A DNA stretch of 64,000 bases from Euptelea pleiosperma (GCA_035048495.1 CM068545.1:21734741-21798740); one strand, 5' to 3'; numbered from the stretch's first letter, positions 22,027-37,259 are shown. Notes: generated by a model from the letters alone, not told the origin. Numbers and translations are program-made.

Positions 22027-23075
22027 CGTGGTTTCAAAAACGGCCATTATAATGGTAACGCCCCGACCCCATTACGTTATTTCAGAAACAGAAAATTTCT
22101 AAAAAGAAAAAAAATTTTAATCTATTTACAAAAACAAAAATAAAATTGTAACAATCTCAAAAAAAGTAACTAAACGCCCTTTTAAAGGGTGTTTCTCCCT
22201 GACAAATAAATCCTCTGACACAAGTAGCAAAAAGCTTAAAAGGCTGCCAAACGCCCTTTTAAAGGGTGTCTGTACCTAACAGACGCCATTTAAAAGGGCG
22301 TTTCCAACCGAGAGTAAAACTTTTGTCCCAATGCGAGCCACGTGGCACACTCATAGTGGACGCTGACCGTATGGATGTTTGATCAGTCATTGATGGACCT
22401 GCAGTCCAAAAATCAGCCTGATTAGTAATTTAAAACCTTTGGATCTTTGCACTCAAATAATGCTCAAATTCCTACGATTAAAATCAACCCATGAAAATAA
22501 CTTCAATCCAACGCTTATAAACCACTAATCATGTTTCTTTTTTGGTGTGTAGATCCATCTAGTGATTTGCCAAACATCCATACAGTCATCGTCCGATAAC
22601 AGTGTGCCATGTGGCTTGTATCGGGACAAAAGTTTTACTCTCTACGGGCAAACGCCCTTTTAAAGGACGTCTGTAAGGTACAGACGTCCTTTAAAAGGGC
22701 GTTTGTCAGCTTTTTCAGCTTTGATGTCCAGAGAAACAGTGGTCTTTTCACTTTTCATATCTATCAGGGAGAAACGCCCTTTCAAATGGCGTTTTGGTTA
22801 CTTTTTTTGGGAATGTCGGAAATTTATTTTTGTTTTTGTAAATAGATTAAAATTTGTTTTCTTTTTTGAAATTTTCGATTTCAGAAATTATCAAAAAGTA
22901 CAGGATGTCCGTTATAAGAAAAATAACAGCCGTTATTTCTTTATCATTCTTGAGGATTTTTATAAAATGAATAAAATATTAATATTCTGATTTTTTTTCA
23001 CGCGAAATGTGATCCGTTAAAACAGTTATAACGGAAATGTTATGGGACCGTTATAAAAGGCGATTCAAAACCTTG
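22027..23075. mobile_element. hAT MITE, GTTATAACGG subfamily, carrying a nested MULE
   Basis: The left end CGTGGTTTCAAAAACGGCC and the right end GGCGATTCAAAACCTTG bracket GTTATAACGG-type sequence. The Mutator-like element 22089-22878 and its 9-bp duplication are inserted within it. Without that insert the copy is about 250 bp. The outer flanks do not show an intact 8-bp duplication. Confidence 0.65.
22089..22878. mobile_element. Mutator-like palindromic MITE, shared core with AACGCCCTTTTAAAGG arms
   Basis: The exact 9-bp duplications TTTCAGAAA (22080-22088 and 22879-22887) flank a 790-bp near-palindrome. The arms (about 22089-22338 and 22612-22878) contain several AACGCCCTTTTAAAGG units and their inverses. 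The centre is the shared core (GCCACGTGGCACACTC, ACCGTATGGATGTTTG, GTGCCATGTGGC). It has no coding capacity. A transcript would fold into a very long hairpin. Confidence 0.8.
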
Positions 23076-23086
23076 GTTTCAAGTCC

Positions 23087-23253
23087 ACTTCATGCAGAAA
23101 TAAATAGAACGCGTATTCTGCCCTAAATTAAGATAAAACCCTAAAAGGGTTTCCTCAATAAAGATGTGTTCATAAACCACTTCATACAGAAATAAATAGG
23201 ACGCGTATTCTGCCTTAAATTAACATAAAACCCTAAAAGGGTTTACTCAAGAA
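23087..23253 (+). repeat. Tandem duplication, unit about 90 bp
   Basis: Two copies of a unit with CCACTTCATRCAGAAATAAA, ACGCGTATTCTGCC and AAACCCTAAAAGGGTTT follow each other. The few differences show an older duplication. No gene is involved. Confidence 0.75.
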
Positions 23254-23264
23254 ACCAACAAATC

Positions 23265-23475
23265 AACCCGATTGCTGATTTCTAGCCGTTTGTTTTGAAT
23301 CTTTTCATGGGTTAATTTTTAGCCGTAAAATTCTTGTATTATTTCGGATACTCAGATCCAACAGCTAGAAATCACCAATCAGGCTGATTGTTGGTCTGTA
23401 GGTCGACCAAAGAGTAGGAAAACATTCTTACGGTGAAAGGTCTCCAAGAAGATGACACGTGGCACATACAGCATT
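23265..23475. mobile_element. Shared-core family MITE, diverged copy
   Basis: CCGATTGCTGATTTCTAGCC on the left and AGAAATCACCAATCAGGC on the right are inverted. The right end has GACACGTGGCACATAC. The left terminal arm is missing. Confidence 0.5.
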
Positions 23476-24064
23476 ACGTGTTATAAAAAAAACTTCACTC
23501 CCCATGAGATATAGCTACAGCGAAATGTTGTTGATGGCGGGAATCATGGGTAAGGAGATGAGGACACGTAGCAAATTCTCTGCTCTCGATCTCTCCTATA
23601 TTAAATCCTTTACTCTTGTGATCCATTGATGAGAATGTGACGTTAATGAGGTAACAGAGAAGTAGTTGAGATGGGCTTTAAATACTTGCTTCTCATTTAC
23701 TTCTTTGACCGTAGGATAAGTTTTGTCGCCATCAAAAGAGGATCAAGAGATTGCCAAACACCTGTATATAGTGGTAGAGAATCCAATGGTGTGAGAATGA
23801 ACTTTAAATAAATAAGGTAAATATCCAACTTCCCTGCCAAGTGCCAACCCATTTCATTACTTGCTTCCCATTTACTTCTTTGACCATAAGAAGAGCCTGC
23901 CAGGTGCCAGCCAATGGACAGCTTAACTTCTTGCCATCACGTTAGTCTCCACAATGGAAGATCCTTCTTGCGTTAAAGACGGACGGATGTCCTTACTTTG
24001 TCCAAAATGTCTTTCTTTTTGACATTTTTAAAGTCTTTTACTTTCTTTTCAATATACTTTAGAC

Positions 24065-24470
24065 CATGGTTTTAAAAATGGCCGTTTAAACGATAATGCC
24101 CCCAATCCGTTTCCGTTAAAACCGTTTAAACATGTTTGACGCTTTTAATTTAACAGCCATTTTTTTTTTGTTTTAACGGCCTTTAAAATCGTTTTAACAG
24201 CCATTAAATTCTGAAAATTTTTGTGAAAAAATAACGGCCGTTAAATCTGTTTAATTTCGTTAAAATCCGTTAAATTTCATTATTTTTTTTGAAATTTTCA
24301 AATTTCAAAATTTGAATTTCAGCGCCACTTTTTCTGTTTTTTCTGTTAAACTCCGCTAAAATCATTAAAATCCATTTTTTTTTTTATTTTTGCCCCTAGC
24401 CGTTTCAATTCATTTTAACAGTAACGCCCCTAGTCCGTTTAACCATTAAAACGGCCTCCTTTAAACCTTG
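24065..24470. mobile_element. hAT MITE, TTTAAACGG subfamily
   Basis: CATGGTTTTAAAAATGGCCG and CCTCCTTTAAACCTTG are the ends. CTTTAGAC at 24057-24064 and 24471-24478 is an exact 8-bp target duplication. It is reversed relative to the copy at 20061. Confidence 0.85.
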
Positions 24471-24829
24471 CTTTAGACTTTACATACCTTTTTTTTCAGT
24501 CTTTATCAGTAGTCGACAGTACGTGAACTGCTATTTTCAGTCTTTATTAGCAATCGACAATATGTAAACTGCATCTCATTCAAGATTAATTAAGAAAATA
24601 AAAAATCTTTATTCCTAATATATTTTCAAATTTTTTAAATTGACAAACATTATTTCTTTTCTTTTATTAAATTTTTAATTTATAAGACTGCTTTGATCAT
24701 TCATCATTTTCATATTTCAATCTATTTGTGAAAATATTTATTATGTCCGCACATTGCACATTACTTTATCCCTGGAAAAAAATTAGACAATGGTATCCAT
24801 CATCAAAATTGATGATGGACCTACTGTGT

Positions 24830-25080
24830 TAGGCACATGGTCCACTATTAGAAGCTACTGACCATATGGATGTTTGACCCCAATCCTATATAAACTTACA
24901 TGACAAAAATAGGCCTGATTAGTGATTGGCCGAATAATATTTAAATCTACGGTAAAAAACAAACCATGAAAAAGACTCTAATTCCAACATATAGAAATAA
25001 CTAGGTCCACCTAGAGATGGGCGAACATCTATACGGTCATCGATCTCTAACTGTATACCATGTGTAAGGTGCTGCCACAT
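24830..25080. mobile_element. Shared-core family MITE, diverged copy
   Basis: The copy has GGCACATGGTCCACTATTAG, ACCATATGGATGTTTGACC and, on the right, GAACATCTATACGGTCAT with TACCATGTG. The centre is degraded. Confidence 0.5.
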
Positions 25081-25178
25081 GGCAATGAGAGGAAGGTGCA
25101 GCTAAAATTTACTGATTATCGAGGTATAGAAACCTAAAAGGTAAACTTATATCTCTTAACTATTGAAGTAAAAAAAAA

Positions 25179-25504
25179 TCTATATAACAAGAAGTTGTCT
25201 TATCTCTTATTTTATCCTGCTTCACAAGAAAAAGTGTGGTTGAGATCAAATCCATCCATCTAGTGTGGACGGTTAGATTTTAGCTACTCAATCCCCTCAT
25301 TTGACCCTGTGCGCAACAGATTGAAAATTATTGAAAATTTAAACTTTTGAATTTAGCGCCATTATTATTTTCATTATTTTTCCATTTTTGCTCTTGTGTG
25401 TTACGGTAACGTCCCCAGTCCGTTATACCGTTTGAATGCCGAAAGCAACCAATTTTTGCAAACGCTTTTGTTGGAGAGTGCCGTGGGCACGGGCCATTTA
25501 CTAG
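25179..25504 (+). mobile_element. Short non-autonomous Helitron
   Basis: It begins A|TCTATATAACAAGAAGTTG. It ends with the hairpin GTGCC-GTG-GGCAC, ten bases, then CTAG followed by host T. This fits insertion between A and T with no target duplication. Inside, a fragment resembling the hAT MITE right end (ACGGTAACGTCCCCAGTCCG) is inserted near 25320-25435. It has no Rep/helicase. Confidence 0.8.
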
Positions 25505-25839
25505 TAAAAAATAAAAATAAACTTGCACTTACGGTGAGGATGATCACAAAATAAAATAAAATAAAGCCAACCCTTGACTCATCTCCATAGGAGCCCGAGA
25601 AAATGTTAAATGATCAATCTTATAAGTTGCTACTAGTATTGAATTTCTGTCAAATCATTATCATTATTTGACAGAGATCCTAGACTGAACTCTGATATTG
25701 ATCATTCGGTGGTGGACCCCTTGTACTTCTTCTGCCTTATCATGATCAATCACAGGGTGCAGCAGTGCAGCAAATCATTACTCGCCCAACAAGCCGATCT
25801 ATGGCCGTCCGTTTCAAAAGTTTGATACACCCTTTCCTC

Positions 25840-26105
25840 GAAATGACATGTGGCATACTCTTTAGAGTCCACTTTCACCATGAATGTATATCCTACCCCT
25901 TCATGACCCTAGACCTACACACTGAAAATCAGCCTGTTTAGTTATTTCTAGCTATTGGATTTAAGCATTTTCTCATCGTGGGCTTTATGAATGGGCTTTT
26001 GGATGGGTTAAAAACCGATGATGAAAAAGCTCAAAAATCCCCTATGAATCACCAATCAGATTGATTTTTCGTGTGTAAGTCTACCAATGTGCCACGTGGC
26101 ATTTG
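25840..26105. mobile_element. Shared-core family MITE, diverged copy
   Basis: The left end has GACATGTGGCATACTCTTTAG, cut to ATGTGGCATACTC in the shared part. The right end has AATGTGCCACGTGGC. The middle keeps TCAGCCTGTTTAG and CCAATCAGATTGA. Confidence 0.5.
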
Positions 26106-26539
26106 TTCCTCGTAGAACTCTTGCAGCAAATGGCATCATTCCTCCACATCTAATTATTGAATCACAATCAATCAGCAATCTTAATATTGCAGCAAATGTG
26201 CATTTGACTTCCAATGCAAAGGAGAAATCAGAGTATCAGATAACGCACCATATAACCCGGGATATTTTCGGAATTTAAAAAATTAAAAACATTGACCCGT
26301 GAAAAGCAAGGGGGATTTTTATTCCAACACATGGATCGTTCAATTAAATTACGATGATCGTATGTAGTTTTCAAGGATGATGAGCATTTATGCGCGTAAG
26401 ATCAGAACACGTCCCCCCACATGCAAGTCAAAATTAAAGCCACTTTTTTAATGGGTCCCATCTTCGAATCTTACGCAAGTCAACTAAATCGAATGATCTC
26501 AACCGTCCAATTATAGACTTTGTATGATGGTCCAATAAT

Positions 26540-27015
26540 AGGGTCTTCTAATAACACCCCTTGAAATTTGGAAGTAATTAGTAACACCCCCTTATACTTT
26601 CAAACTTTAGAATTACCCCTTGACCTAGTTTAACCATCATTTGACTAACGTTTTAAAGTGAGATATCATGCGCCTTTTAATGGACCTTTTTTCTACGCCA
26701 CGGGCATGAGCACCAGACTAATCCCCCTAACCCCGCGCACTAGATGTGCTGGGATATATCCCAGGGGGATTTGAACTCAGGACCTCTGTTGCCCAAAGCG
26801 TGGTCCTGGCCATCTCCACCTAGCCCTCAAGGTTAGGGGGTACAATGTTAACGATGTGTGATTCAAGTCCATTTTAACTTAAGTCAATCACTGTTAAACT
26901 AGGTCAATGGGGTAATTCTAAATTTTGAAAGTATAAGGGGGTATTACTAATTACTTTTAAATTTTAGGGGTATTACTAATTACTTTCAAATTTTAGGGGG
27001 TATTACTAAAATACC
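26540..27015. mobile_element. Inverted-repeat element 190 bp upstream of the P450
   Basis: The left half has AGTAACACCCCCTTATACT and TTAGAATTACCCCTTGACC. The right half has GGTCAATGGGGTAATTCTAA and AGTATAAGGGGGTATTACT. A SINE (26686-26832) sits inside. A related element opens P450 intron 1 (28206-28440). Its end, near -190 from the P450 start codon, places it in the promoter. Confidence 0.65.
26686..26832 (-). mobile_element. SINE copy, minus strand
   Basis: On the minus strand the head reads GGTGGAGATGGCCAGGACC, followed by GAGTTCAAATCCCCC, a good box B. The 3' end is a short poly-A (T-run near 26686). The head matches that of the SINE at 4945. Confidence 0.6.
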
Positions 27016-27148
27016 CAAAATAATATAATAGATAAGATACTCTTGATCATGCAATCTGGTTGACTTTTCTTCGTGTGAAGCCATGTTTCCTGATGTTGTG
27101 CTTATTATACTAAGAGGAAAGATTTATCTTCAAATTATTGGTCCACCA

Positions 27149-27154
27149 TATAAA
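27149..27154 (+). promoter_or_regulatory. TATA box of the P450 gene
   Basis: CCATATAAACC occurs 48 bases before the start codon, which predicts a leader of about 20 bases. This fits a short-leader plant promoter. Motif and position are the only evidence. Confidence 0.5.
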
Positions 27155-27201
27155 CCAATATTGACTCTCCTCCATCATCAATCCTCACCTCTCCTTCCTC
27201 C

Positions 27202-31511
<4,310 letters not shown>

Positions 31512-31619
31512 ATATCAAATGAATATCAGATTATTTGTACATTCCAAATGCTGTATTGGCTATTTTGATCAAATCAACTAGTCACAAAAAAAAAAAAAAA
31601 AATTGTAAAATGCCTAATT

Positions 31620-31950
31620 TTTCCTTACTACTCGGATGAAGCATAATTAGCAATTCGGCATACGGAAAAAATACAGTATGGAAAAAGTTCGAGTATAGTT
31701 CGGGGCTTGTCATTTGAAAATTAGTTTAAAATTTCAGTAAAAAATAAATTAAATTAAAAGGTAATTAAAAAAATCAATAAACAAGGAATGGGTTTTTTTT
31801 TCGCAAGTTTCCAGGATTTAAAATAATTTTTTTAATAATTCAGGAATAGCTCGTGTATAATGCGCATATAATACGGGAATAATACGGCATCTAGTAAAAG
31901 ATGTGATCTTCAAAAAGTTCAGCTTATAATACTTTTTTTTTTTTCAAAAA
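31620..31950. other. AT-rich stretch after the P450 gene
   Basis: This stretch has ACGGAAAAAATACGG and AATAATACGG runs and no gene. It is probably decayed repeat. Confidence 0.35.
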
Positions 31951-32079
31951 TTGAATAAAACCATGCTCATATGGGATTTTCATGTAAACTTGGCTACAAA
32001 GGTGAGAGACATTTCCTATATTCAACTGAAAAAAGTCTCTGATATTAAGAAAGCACTTTTTTGGGAAAAAAAATTAGAT

Positions 32080-32450
32080 GCACAGGACTTAGGGTGCAGT
32101 CGATGCAGAGGGGTCTCGTGGCCCTACATGGCTCATCTTTTTGGGCTCACTAACTGCATGGATGTTTACCCCACCCCTTGGTGGATATGAATATCAAAAA
32201 TCAGCTTGGTTGATAATTTTTATCCGTTGGATTAAGTGCCCAAAAAAAATGTAAAAAACATGCTTGAATCCAACGGCTACAATCAATCCTAAAAAATTGC
32301 TAAAATATATGGCTAGATAAAATCAATGACACTGATTTTTCGTATATATATCCACCAAGGGATGTGCTAAACATCCATGCAGTTAGTGGCCCCAAAAATG
32401 AGGTCTGTAGAGCCACGAGACCCCTCTGCATCGAAAGTCCTCTGCATCTA
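32080..32450. mobile_element. Palindromic MITE, shared-core relative with GATGCAGAGGGGTCTCGTGG arms
   Basis: The arms GATGCAGAGGGGTCTCGTGG (left) and CCACGAGACCCCTCTGCATC (right) are exact inverses. The core keeps ACTGCATGGATGTTTACCCC and TATCCGTTGGATT in diverged form. It gives another arm type around a related core. Confidence 0.75.
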
Positions 32451-32533
32451 ATTTTTTTCCCATGTTTTTTAGTTGTTTTCCATGCATACGCAAGGGTGCT
32501 GGGGACAGAGGGCACTCAATGCTAATAAGAAAT

Positions 32534-32900
32534 GGGTCGGGCTCCGTTGACAGATATAAAATGACAGGGACACAATATAACAGGTGGCACACTGTTACAG
32601 GACGCTGACCGTACGGATTTTTGTCCTATCCTATGGTGGACCTACAAACCAAAAATCAGCCTGATTAGTGATTTCTAAGTGTTGCATTGTGTACCTCAAA
32701 TACTGCTCAAATTGCCACAGTTGAGATCAGCCCATGAAAATGAGTCCAATCCATCGCCTAGAAATCACTAATCAGGCTGAATTTTGGTTTGTGACCAAAC
32801 ATCCATACGGTCAGAGGCCTCTTAAGAGTGTGCCATGTGAAAAATATTTGTGTCCTGTACAGAATCCTGTCATTTTAGGGCTGTCAACGGAGCCCGACCC
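32534..32900. mobile_element. Mutator-like MITE, shared core, exact 9-bp duplication
   Basis: GGGTCGGGCTCCGTTGACAG at the left is matched by its inverse at the right end. ATAAGAAAT occurs at 32525-32533 and 32901-32909, an exact 9-bp target duplication as for the Mutator superfamily. The core includes GACCGTACGGATTTTTG and AATCAGCCTGATTAGTG. It has no coding capacity. Confidence 0.88.
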
Positions 32901-33191
32901 ATAAGAAATTGCACTTAGTCAATTTCGAGCTTGAGCCAACGAGAACTGGGCCTATCTTGGGCCAAGGAAGAGGTAATGGGCATCTTGCCTCACGAGCTTG
33001 GGTTGAGTTAAGAAAGCCTCAAGCAATAAATGGGTCACACCATGGATTGGGGTTAGCCCTATTTAACTTCATGGGCTTGGACCTCTATTGGGACATAAGC
33101 AAAAATGTTTTTTTTGTTAGGATAACAAATTTAAAGAAAAGGAAATAAAATGATAAATAATTAATCAAGGGTTTCTAACAGAGGAAAGGAG

Positions 33192-33617
33192 CAAGGTTTA
33201 AAAGGGACCGTTGTAACGGTATAACAGTCTGGGGGCGTTACCATTTTTCCGTTCTAACAGCCGTTACAATGAAAAAAAAATGCTCAGGGGCAAAAACAGA
33301 AAAAATGGAAAAAAAATAAAAAATGATGGAAAAAACAGAGAAAAAGGCGCTGAAATTCAAATTTTGAAATTTGAATTTCAAAATTTCAAAAACGGAAAAT
33401 AACGGAAAAAAATGGAATATAACAGTCATTTTTTTCACAATTTTTTCCAGAAAATAACGGTCATTATTTTCATTATAACGGAAAAATAACAGCCGTTATT
33501 TTCGTTATAACAGCCATTATTTTCTGAGCGTTTTAACGGTACGTAACGTAACAGGGTAGGTCTGAATCCGTTATAGCGGCCGTTATTTTCGTTGTAACGG
33601 CTGATTTTTATACCTTG
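33192..33617. mobile_element. hAT MITE, GTTATAACGG subfamily
   Basis: The ends are CAAGGTTTAAAAGGGACCG and TTTTTATACCTTG. GAAAGGAG at 33184-33191 and 33618-33625 is an exact 8-bp target duplication. The interior has TTCAAATTTTGAAATTTGAA, a palindrome shared across the family. Confidence 0.88.
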
Positions 33618-34123
33618 GAAAGGAGGTTGGTCGGAGATGGTGACACACGGCGGCAGTGGCGGCGTCAACGACAGTAAAGGAGGCGGTGGCAGAAAGCTCG
33701 CCGGTGATTGGAGTCACTTTGGCGACAAGAATGGCAACGATAATCCCCTTGAAACATGCAATTTAAGGGATGTTTTTACTCAAAAACAAGATGTGCAAGA
33801 GCTCCAAGGCAGGGCTAATGGCTACTCAAATGACAATGGTGTTGGTACCCGCCTCAGCGTTTTGGACGGTGACTAATCCAGCAACCAAACGTCGGTGATA
33901 TTGCTCCAATTTGGCAACATACAAATAGTAGATCTTGAGGATAATAGGAGATACTTGGAACCATTTTCAGGAGAAGTTCACCATGCTTTCAGATGAACAC
34001 AAAGATGGTTGACGTGAAGCAAGGGCTGGACATAGTCACCTTGCATAAGCAACAACAGCGGTGAGGGTGGGCACTCCAAATGGACCAAATCAATTTATCC
34101 TCCTCTCTATATATTATATATAA

Positions 34124-34283
34124 CTAGTGGGTGGCCTGTGCCCCCGGCACTCCCTGACAAAGCATTTGCCAAAATTGGGTGTGAGTGGCTGAGATCCACC
34201 GACCAGTTGGGGGAAAAGACCTCGGCCATCCTTTATGAAGTCAGATAAAAGGGGGAGACAACTTCCCTGCTTTGTTACATAGA
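34124..34283 (-). mobile_element. 160-bp Helitron, minus strand
   Basis: On the minus strand it begins TCTATGTAACAAAGCAGG and ends AGTGCCGGGGGCAC...CCACTAG followed by T. The 5' TC follows directly after the CTAG of another Helitron 3' end (34287-34284). Its interior matches the units at 17841-18446. Confidence 0.75.
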
Positions 34284-35640
34284 CTAGTGGGTAGTCCGTG
34301 CCGACGGCACTCCCCGACAAAGTGTTCAATATACATAGACAGATAAAATCAATAAGTATTATGAATCACAGGCTTGGTTAACCACCAAGGATCCTAATTT
34401 CAAATCCCCACATCCCCTAACTACTGTACCCAACAAATAAACAAAATTATAAATAAAACTCTAATGATTAAAGAGACCAAGATAAATTCTTATAATAAAA
34501 AAATTCATTTACCTTTTGCACTGAAATCACTCCAAAGCCCCTCAAGTCCACCCAACAATAGTCAGAAGCATAAATTTATTTATCACATTACATAAAAAAT
34601 ACTTCAGTATAAATTTTTAATGAACCAATTCTAGTAATTTTCTTAATTACAATTCACGTCACCCAGAGCGTCTTTTCATTGATCAATCGGCATGTCACTG
34701 TAATTAACAAAAATTTTATAACATATTAAAATTTAAATATAATAATAACATTTTATAAATAGAAATTTGCATATTCTTAAACGTACCTCTGATGAAGATT
34801 TCTCATGGTTCTCAAAATTATGTTTGATAAAGAAACTCCATCTATGTATATATACCACCGCATATTTGGATAATGGACAATCAAATCAAACTTTTCAACC
34901 TTATCAAATAGAAAATCTAATATTATTCAATAAATACATACCTATAAACAATCATGCATGGTAATTAACTTATTTTTATAGATGATATCTTATTGTTGGC
35001 CATCTTCTCCATACATTTTTATTTATCTTCTCATCTTTTGGTTTGATGTGATGATCTCAGCTAGTCTGCAAAATAAATAGATTTATTTAAATGATAAAAT
35101 AATTAATTTATCAAAAAAGAAATTAGTAATTGAAAATTTTATATTATAAGTCAATTACAGTTTAATAAAAATTATATAAAAGTATTTCAGGGTAGATAAT
35201 GTTTGTTGTTGAATTTAAAGAATTTTGTGGCAAAAGAACACTGATTCTATTCAAAGAAATGCATCTGGATAAGGCTACATACAATTGGTCATGACTAAAA
35301 ACTGGCGTCCGCAAATCAATTCCAACGTGCTTGACTGATTGGCCTTGTGATTTATTTATTGTCATTGCATACGCCAATCGTATAAGAAACTGTCGTCTTG
35401 TCATTTGAAAAGGTAACTCAGTTGACGACGGTGTCAATAATATTCTTGAATAAAGACTAAGTTATCTAATTTTTCTCCAGTTAAAATTTGAACTTCAATT
35501 ATGCACGTTGCACAACGCACAACCATCAATCGTGTGCCATTACAAAGTCCGATCCATCATTTGGTGCAAAATTCCTTAACAACATAATTGGGCATCTCTT
35601 TTTAAGTTTGAGCATAAACGGCGGAAGTCCATATGAAATA
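34284..35640 (-). mobile_element. Helitron 3' part with decayed helicase; 5' end not located
   Basis: On the minus strand the terminus reads GTGCCGTCGGCACGG...CCCACTAG, ending at 34284. Upstream, at 35162-35640, are remains of a PIF1-type helicase, as expected for an autonomous Helitron. The 5' end could not be placed; a LINE fragment follows at 35683. Confidence 0.6.
35162..35640 (-). pseudogene. Helitron PIF1-like helicase, C-terminal remnant
   Basis: An open part (35437-35162) reads [20 protein letters not shown] then SQGQSV and VALSRC, the conserved end of Helitron and PIF1 helicases. Upstream in shifted frames (to 35640) I can read [18 protein letters not shown] and [10 protein letters not shown], also family-typical. 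At least two frame breaks and one stop separate these pieces. The rest of the Rep/helicase is absent, so it cannot act alone. It lies just upstream of a Helitron 3' end in the same orientation. Confidence 0.8.
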
Positions 35641-35682
35641 CATTGTTGAGCTATCAAGAAACAATATGTCCATAAAATTAGA

Positions 35683-36040
35683 GTAGCTGAGATGAGGATG
35701 TTAAGAAGGATGAACGAAAAGACTAAAGAGCAAAAAAAGAAAAATGTTCATAAGATATAGGAGTAGCCTTAATAGATGATAAAATCATAGTGAACCGATC
35801 AAGATGGTACAATCATGCACAACAGTGAATGATTACAACACCAATGAGGAAGAACATGCATATTTGAACGCCCTAAAAAGTGAGGGGAAGGCCAAAAAGA
35901 ATGCAAATTGATGTATTGAGAGCAAATTTGAATAAACTTCTAATGAAAAACATGGTTGTAAATGGACTGAATGGATGAGTGAGATTCGTGTAGCAGATCC
36001 CATATAAGTGGGATAATTAAGGCTTAGATAGGAGAGAGAG
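35683..36040 (+). pseudogene. LINE reverse-transcriptase C-terminal remnant
   Basis: The plus strand gives [17 protein letters not shown] and then, after frame breaks, KVRGRPKRMQ and a WVRFV-like ending. The order AEMRMLRWM, GRPKRTW and an ending like W...IHVADP is the tail of plant LINE-type reverse transcriptases (also mis-annotated as craniofacial development protein-like). Stops and shifts show it is dead. A (GA)n run follows at 36031-36049. Confidence 0.6.
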
Positions 36041-36389
36041 AGAGAGAGAATTTTCGTAGTTAAGTCAATACAATTGGATTTCAAGCCAACATTTTCAGCT
36101 TTTGAATACTCAGGTAAGCAAATCAAGTATTGGAGTTTACTCGATTAGGTTGGCTTTCAAGTCGAAGTTTTCAAATCAAGTCAAGTTTTAGAGTTAACTT
36201 GACTCAACTGGTTTTCAAGTGAAAGTTCAACTTATGGAACACTAAATAATTAAGCATCCTATTTGTCGTCTTGTTGGACGGGCCATCAAGGGTGCTCTTC
36301 GACACAACTCCATATAAGGTGGAAAAAATTTATAACACTCATTGCATGACTCAAGGGTGTCCCACAATGTTGTATGTGTCATGTATGAC

Positions 36390-36665
36390 ACACTATTGGA
36401 GAACTTGACAGTATGAATGTTTAGCCCAACTATTGATGGATCTACAAACCAAAAATCAGCCCAATTGGTGATTTCTAGCTATTGGAATTGAGTCTTTTCA
36501 AGGGTTGGTTTTTAGCCTAGGATTCTAGCATTATTTGGGATACTCAAATCTAACGGCTAGAAATCATCACTCGGGCTAATTTTCGGTTTGTTGTTCCACC
36601 AGAGGGTGGAAAAACATCAATATATATGGTCATTGTCCTCCAAGAGTGTGACACGTAGCACATAC
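36390..36665. mobile_element. Shared-core family MITE, diverged copy
   Basis: GTCATGTATGACACACTATT and ATGAATGTTTAGCCCAAC on the left pair with TGGTCATTGTCCTCCAAGAG and TGTGACACGTAGC on the right. AACCAAAAATCAGCCCAATT is also present. Confidence 0.6.
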
Positions 36666-36810
36666 AGCATTGCTTTCTTGGGTCATGCAATCTGTGTTAT
36701 AAATATTTTTTTTCCCATAAGCACCTTGTATTTTTTTTCATTGGCCCAAAGTGTACCTTGGGCTACTTTGGGCCAATCAATCTTTTGTTGTTTTATGCAT
36801 TATTTATTAA

Positions 36811-36830
36811 CTAGTGGGCCGCACATTGTG
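36811..36830 (-). mobile_element. Helitron-like 3' terminus, minus strand
   Basis: The minus strand reads CACAATGTGCGGCCCACTAG followed by T. This resembles the hairpin plus CTAG terminus of the window's Helitrons. The element would extend rightward; its 5' end was not found. Confidence 0.5.
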
Positions 36831-36965
36831 TCGCATGTGAGTGATTGTAGGGGCCTTTTGGAAGACGTGGAAAAATAAGAAAGTTTCAATCCAATGAGCA
36901 GTTTGGAAGATTAGTTTGTATTGGAAAATTTGTAAATTGTGGCAACTCAAGGCACAATTAGACAT
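36818..36965 (+). repeat. Direct repeat copy 1 (partner 38090-38240)
   Basis: GCATGTGAGTGATTGTAG, GAAAGTTTCAA and TGTGGCAACTCAAGGCAC recur in the same order at 38090-38240. The stretch between them holds many ATGGCATGGTAAGTAATTAAG-like degenerate units. Confidence 0.6.
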
Positions 36966-36989
36966 ATCGATCAAAATTCATCCATGTAT

Positions 36990-37250
36990 ACGAATAGGGG
37001 TATGGAGCCGCTTCACCGTATAACTTGCTTGCTCTTCAAAACCGAACCGTTACAGCATCGGGATCTGAGAGAGCGACCTTATCTTTGTCGTAAGTCCCGC
37101 TGCGAAAGGGGGACACGCCAACAACTTACGAGGGTCAATGGCTGCCTTCTTATCTGCGCTTCGGCACGACATGTAGGTCCACTAACGTAAAGCGAGGAGT
37201 TGAGCCTGAACTGGCGAACCGAAGTCACTTTCGGATATGTAGTCATGAAT
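36990..37250. other. Possible organelle-derived insert
   Basis: This block is about half GC and free of the surrounding AT-rich repeats. It includes GCGACCTTATCTTTGTCG, CGAAAGGGGGACACGCC and GAACTGGCGAACCGAAGTC. The style resembles plant mitochondrial intergenic DNA. It cannot be identified by eye, and no gene could be recognised in it. Confidence 0.35.
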
Positions 37251-37259
37251 AAGGGGTTG

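Noticed and set aside
22339..22611. Shared core inside 22089-22878 as a separate third nested insertion
   Set aside because: The sequence at its edges (TTTTGTCCC / GGGACAAAA) is inverted, not directly repeated, so it looks like the centre of the same palindrome.
26740..26832. tRNA gene
   Set aside because: Box A and box B are present, but the sequence does not fold as a tRNA and continues into a SINE body with a poly-A tail.
33637..33876. 79-codon frame rich in Gly and Asp
   Set aside because: There is no recognisable domain and the surroundings are transposon-rich; coding status cannot be supported.
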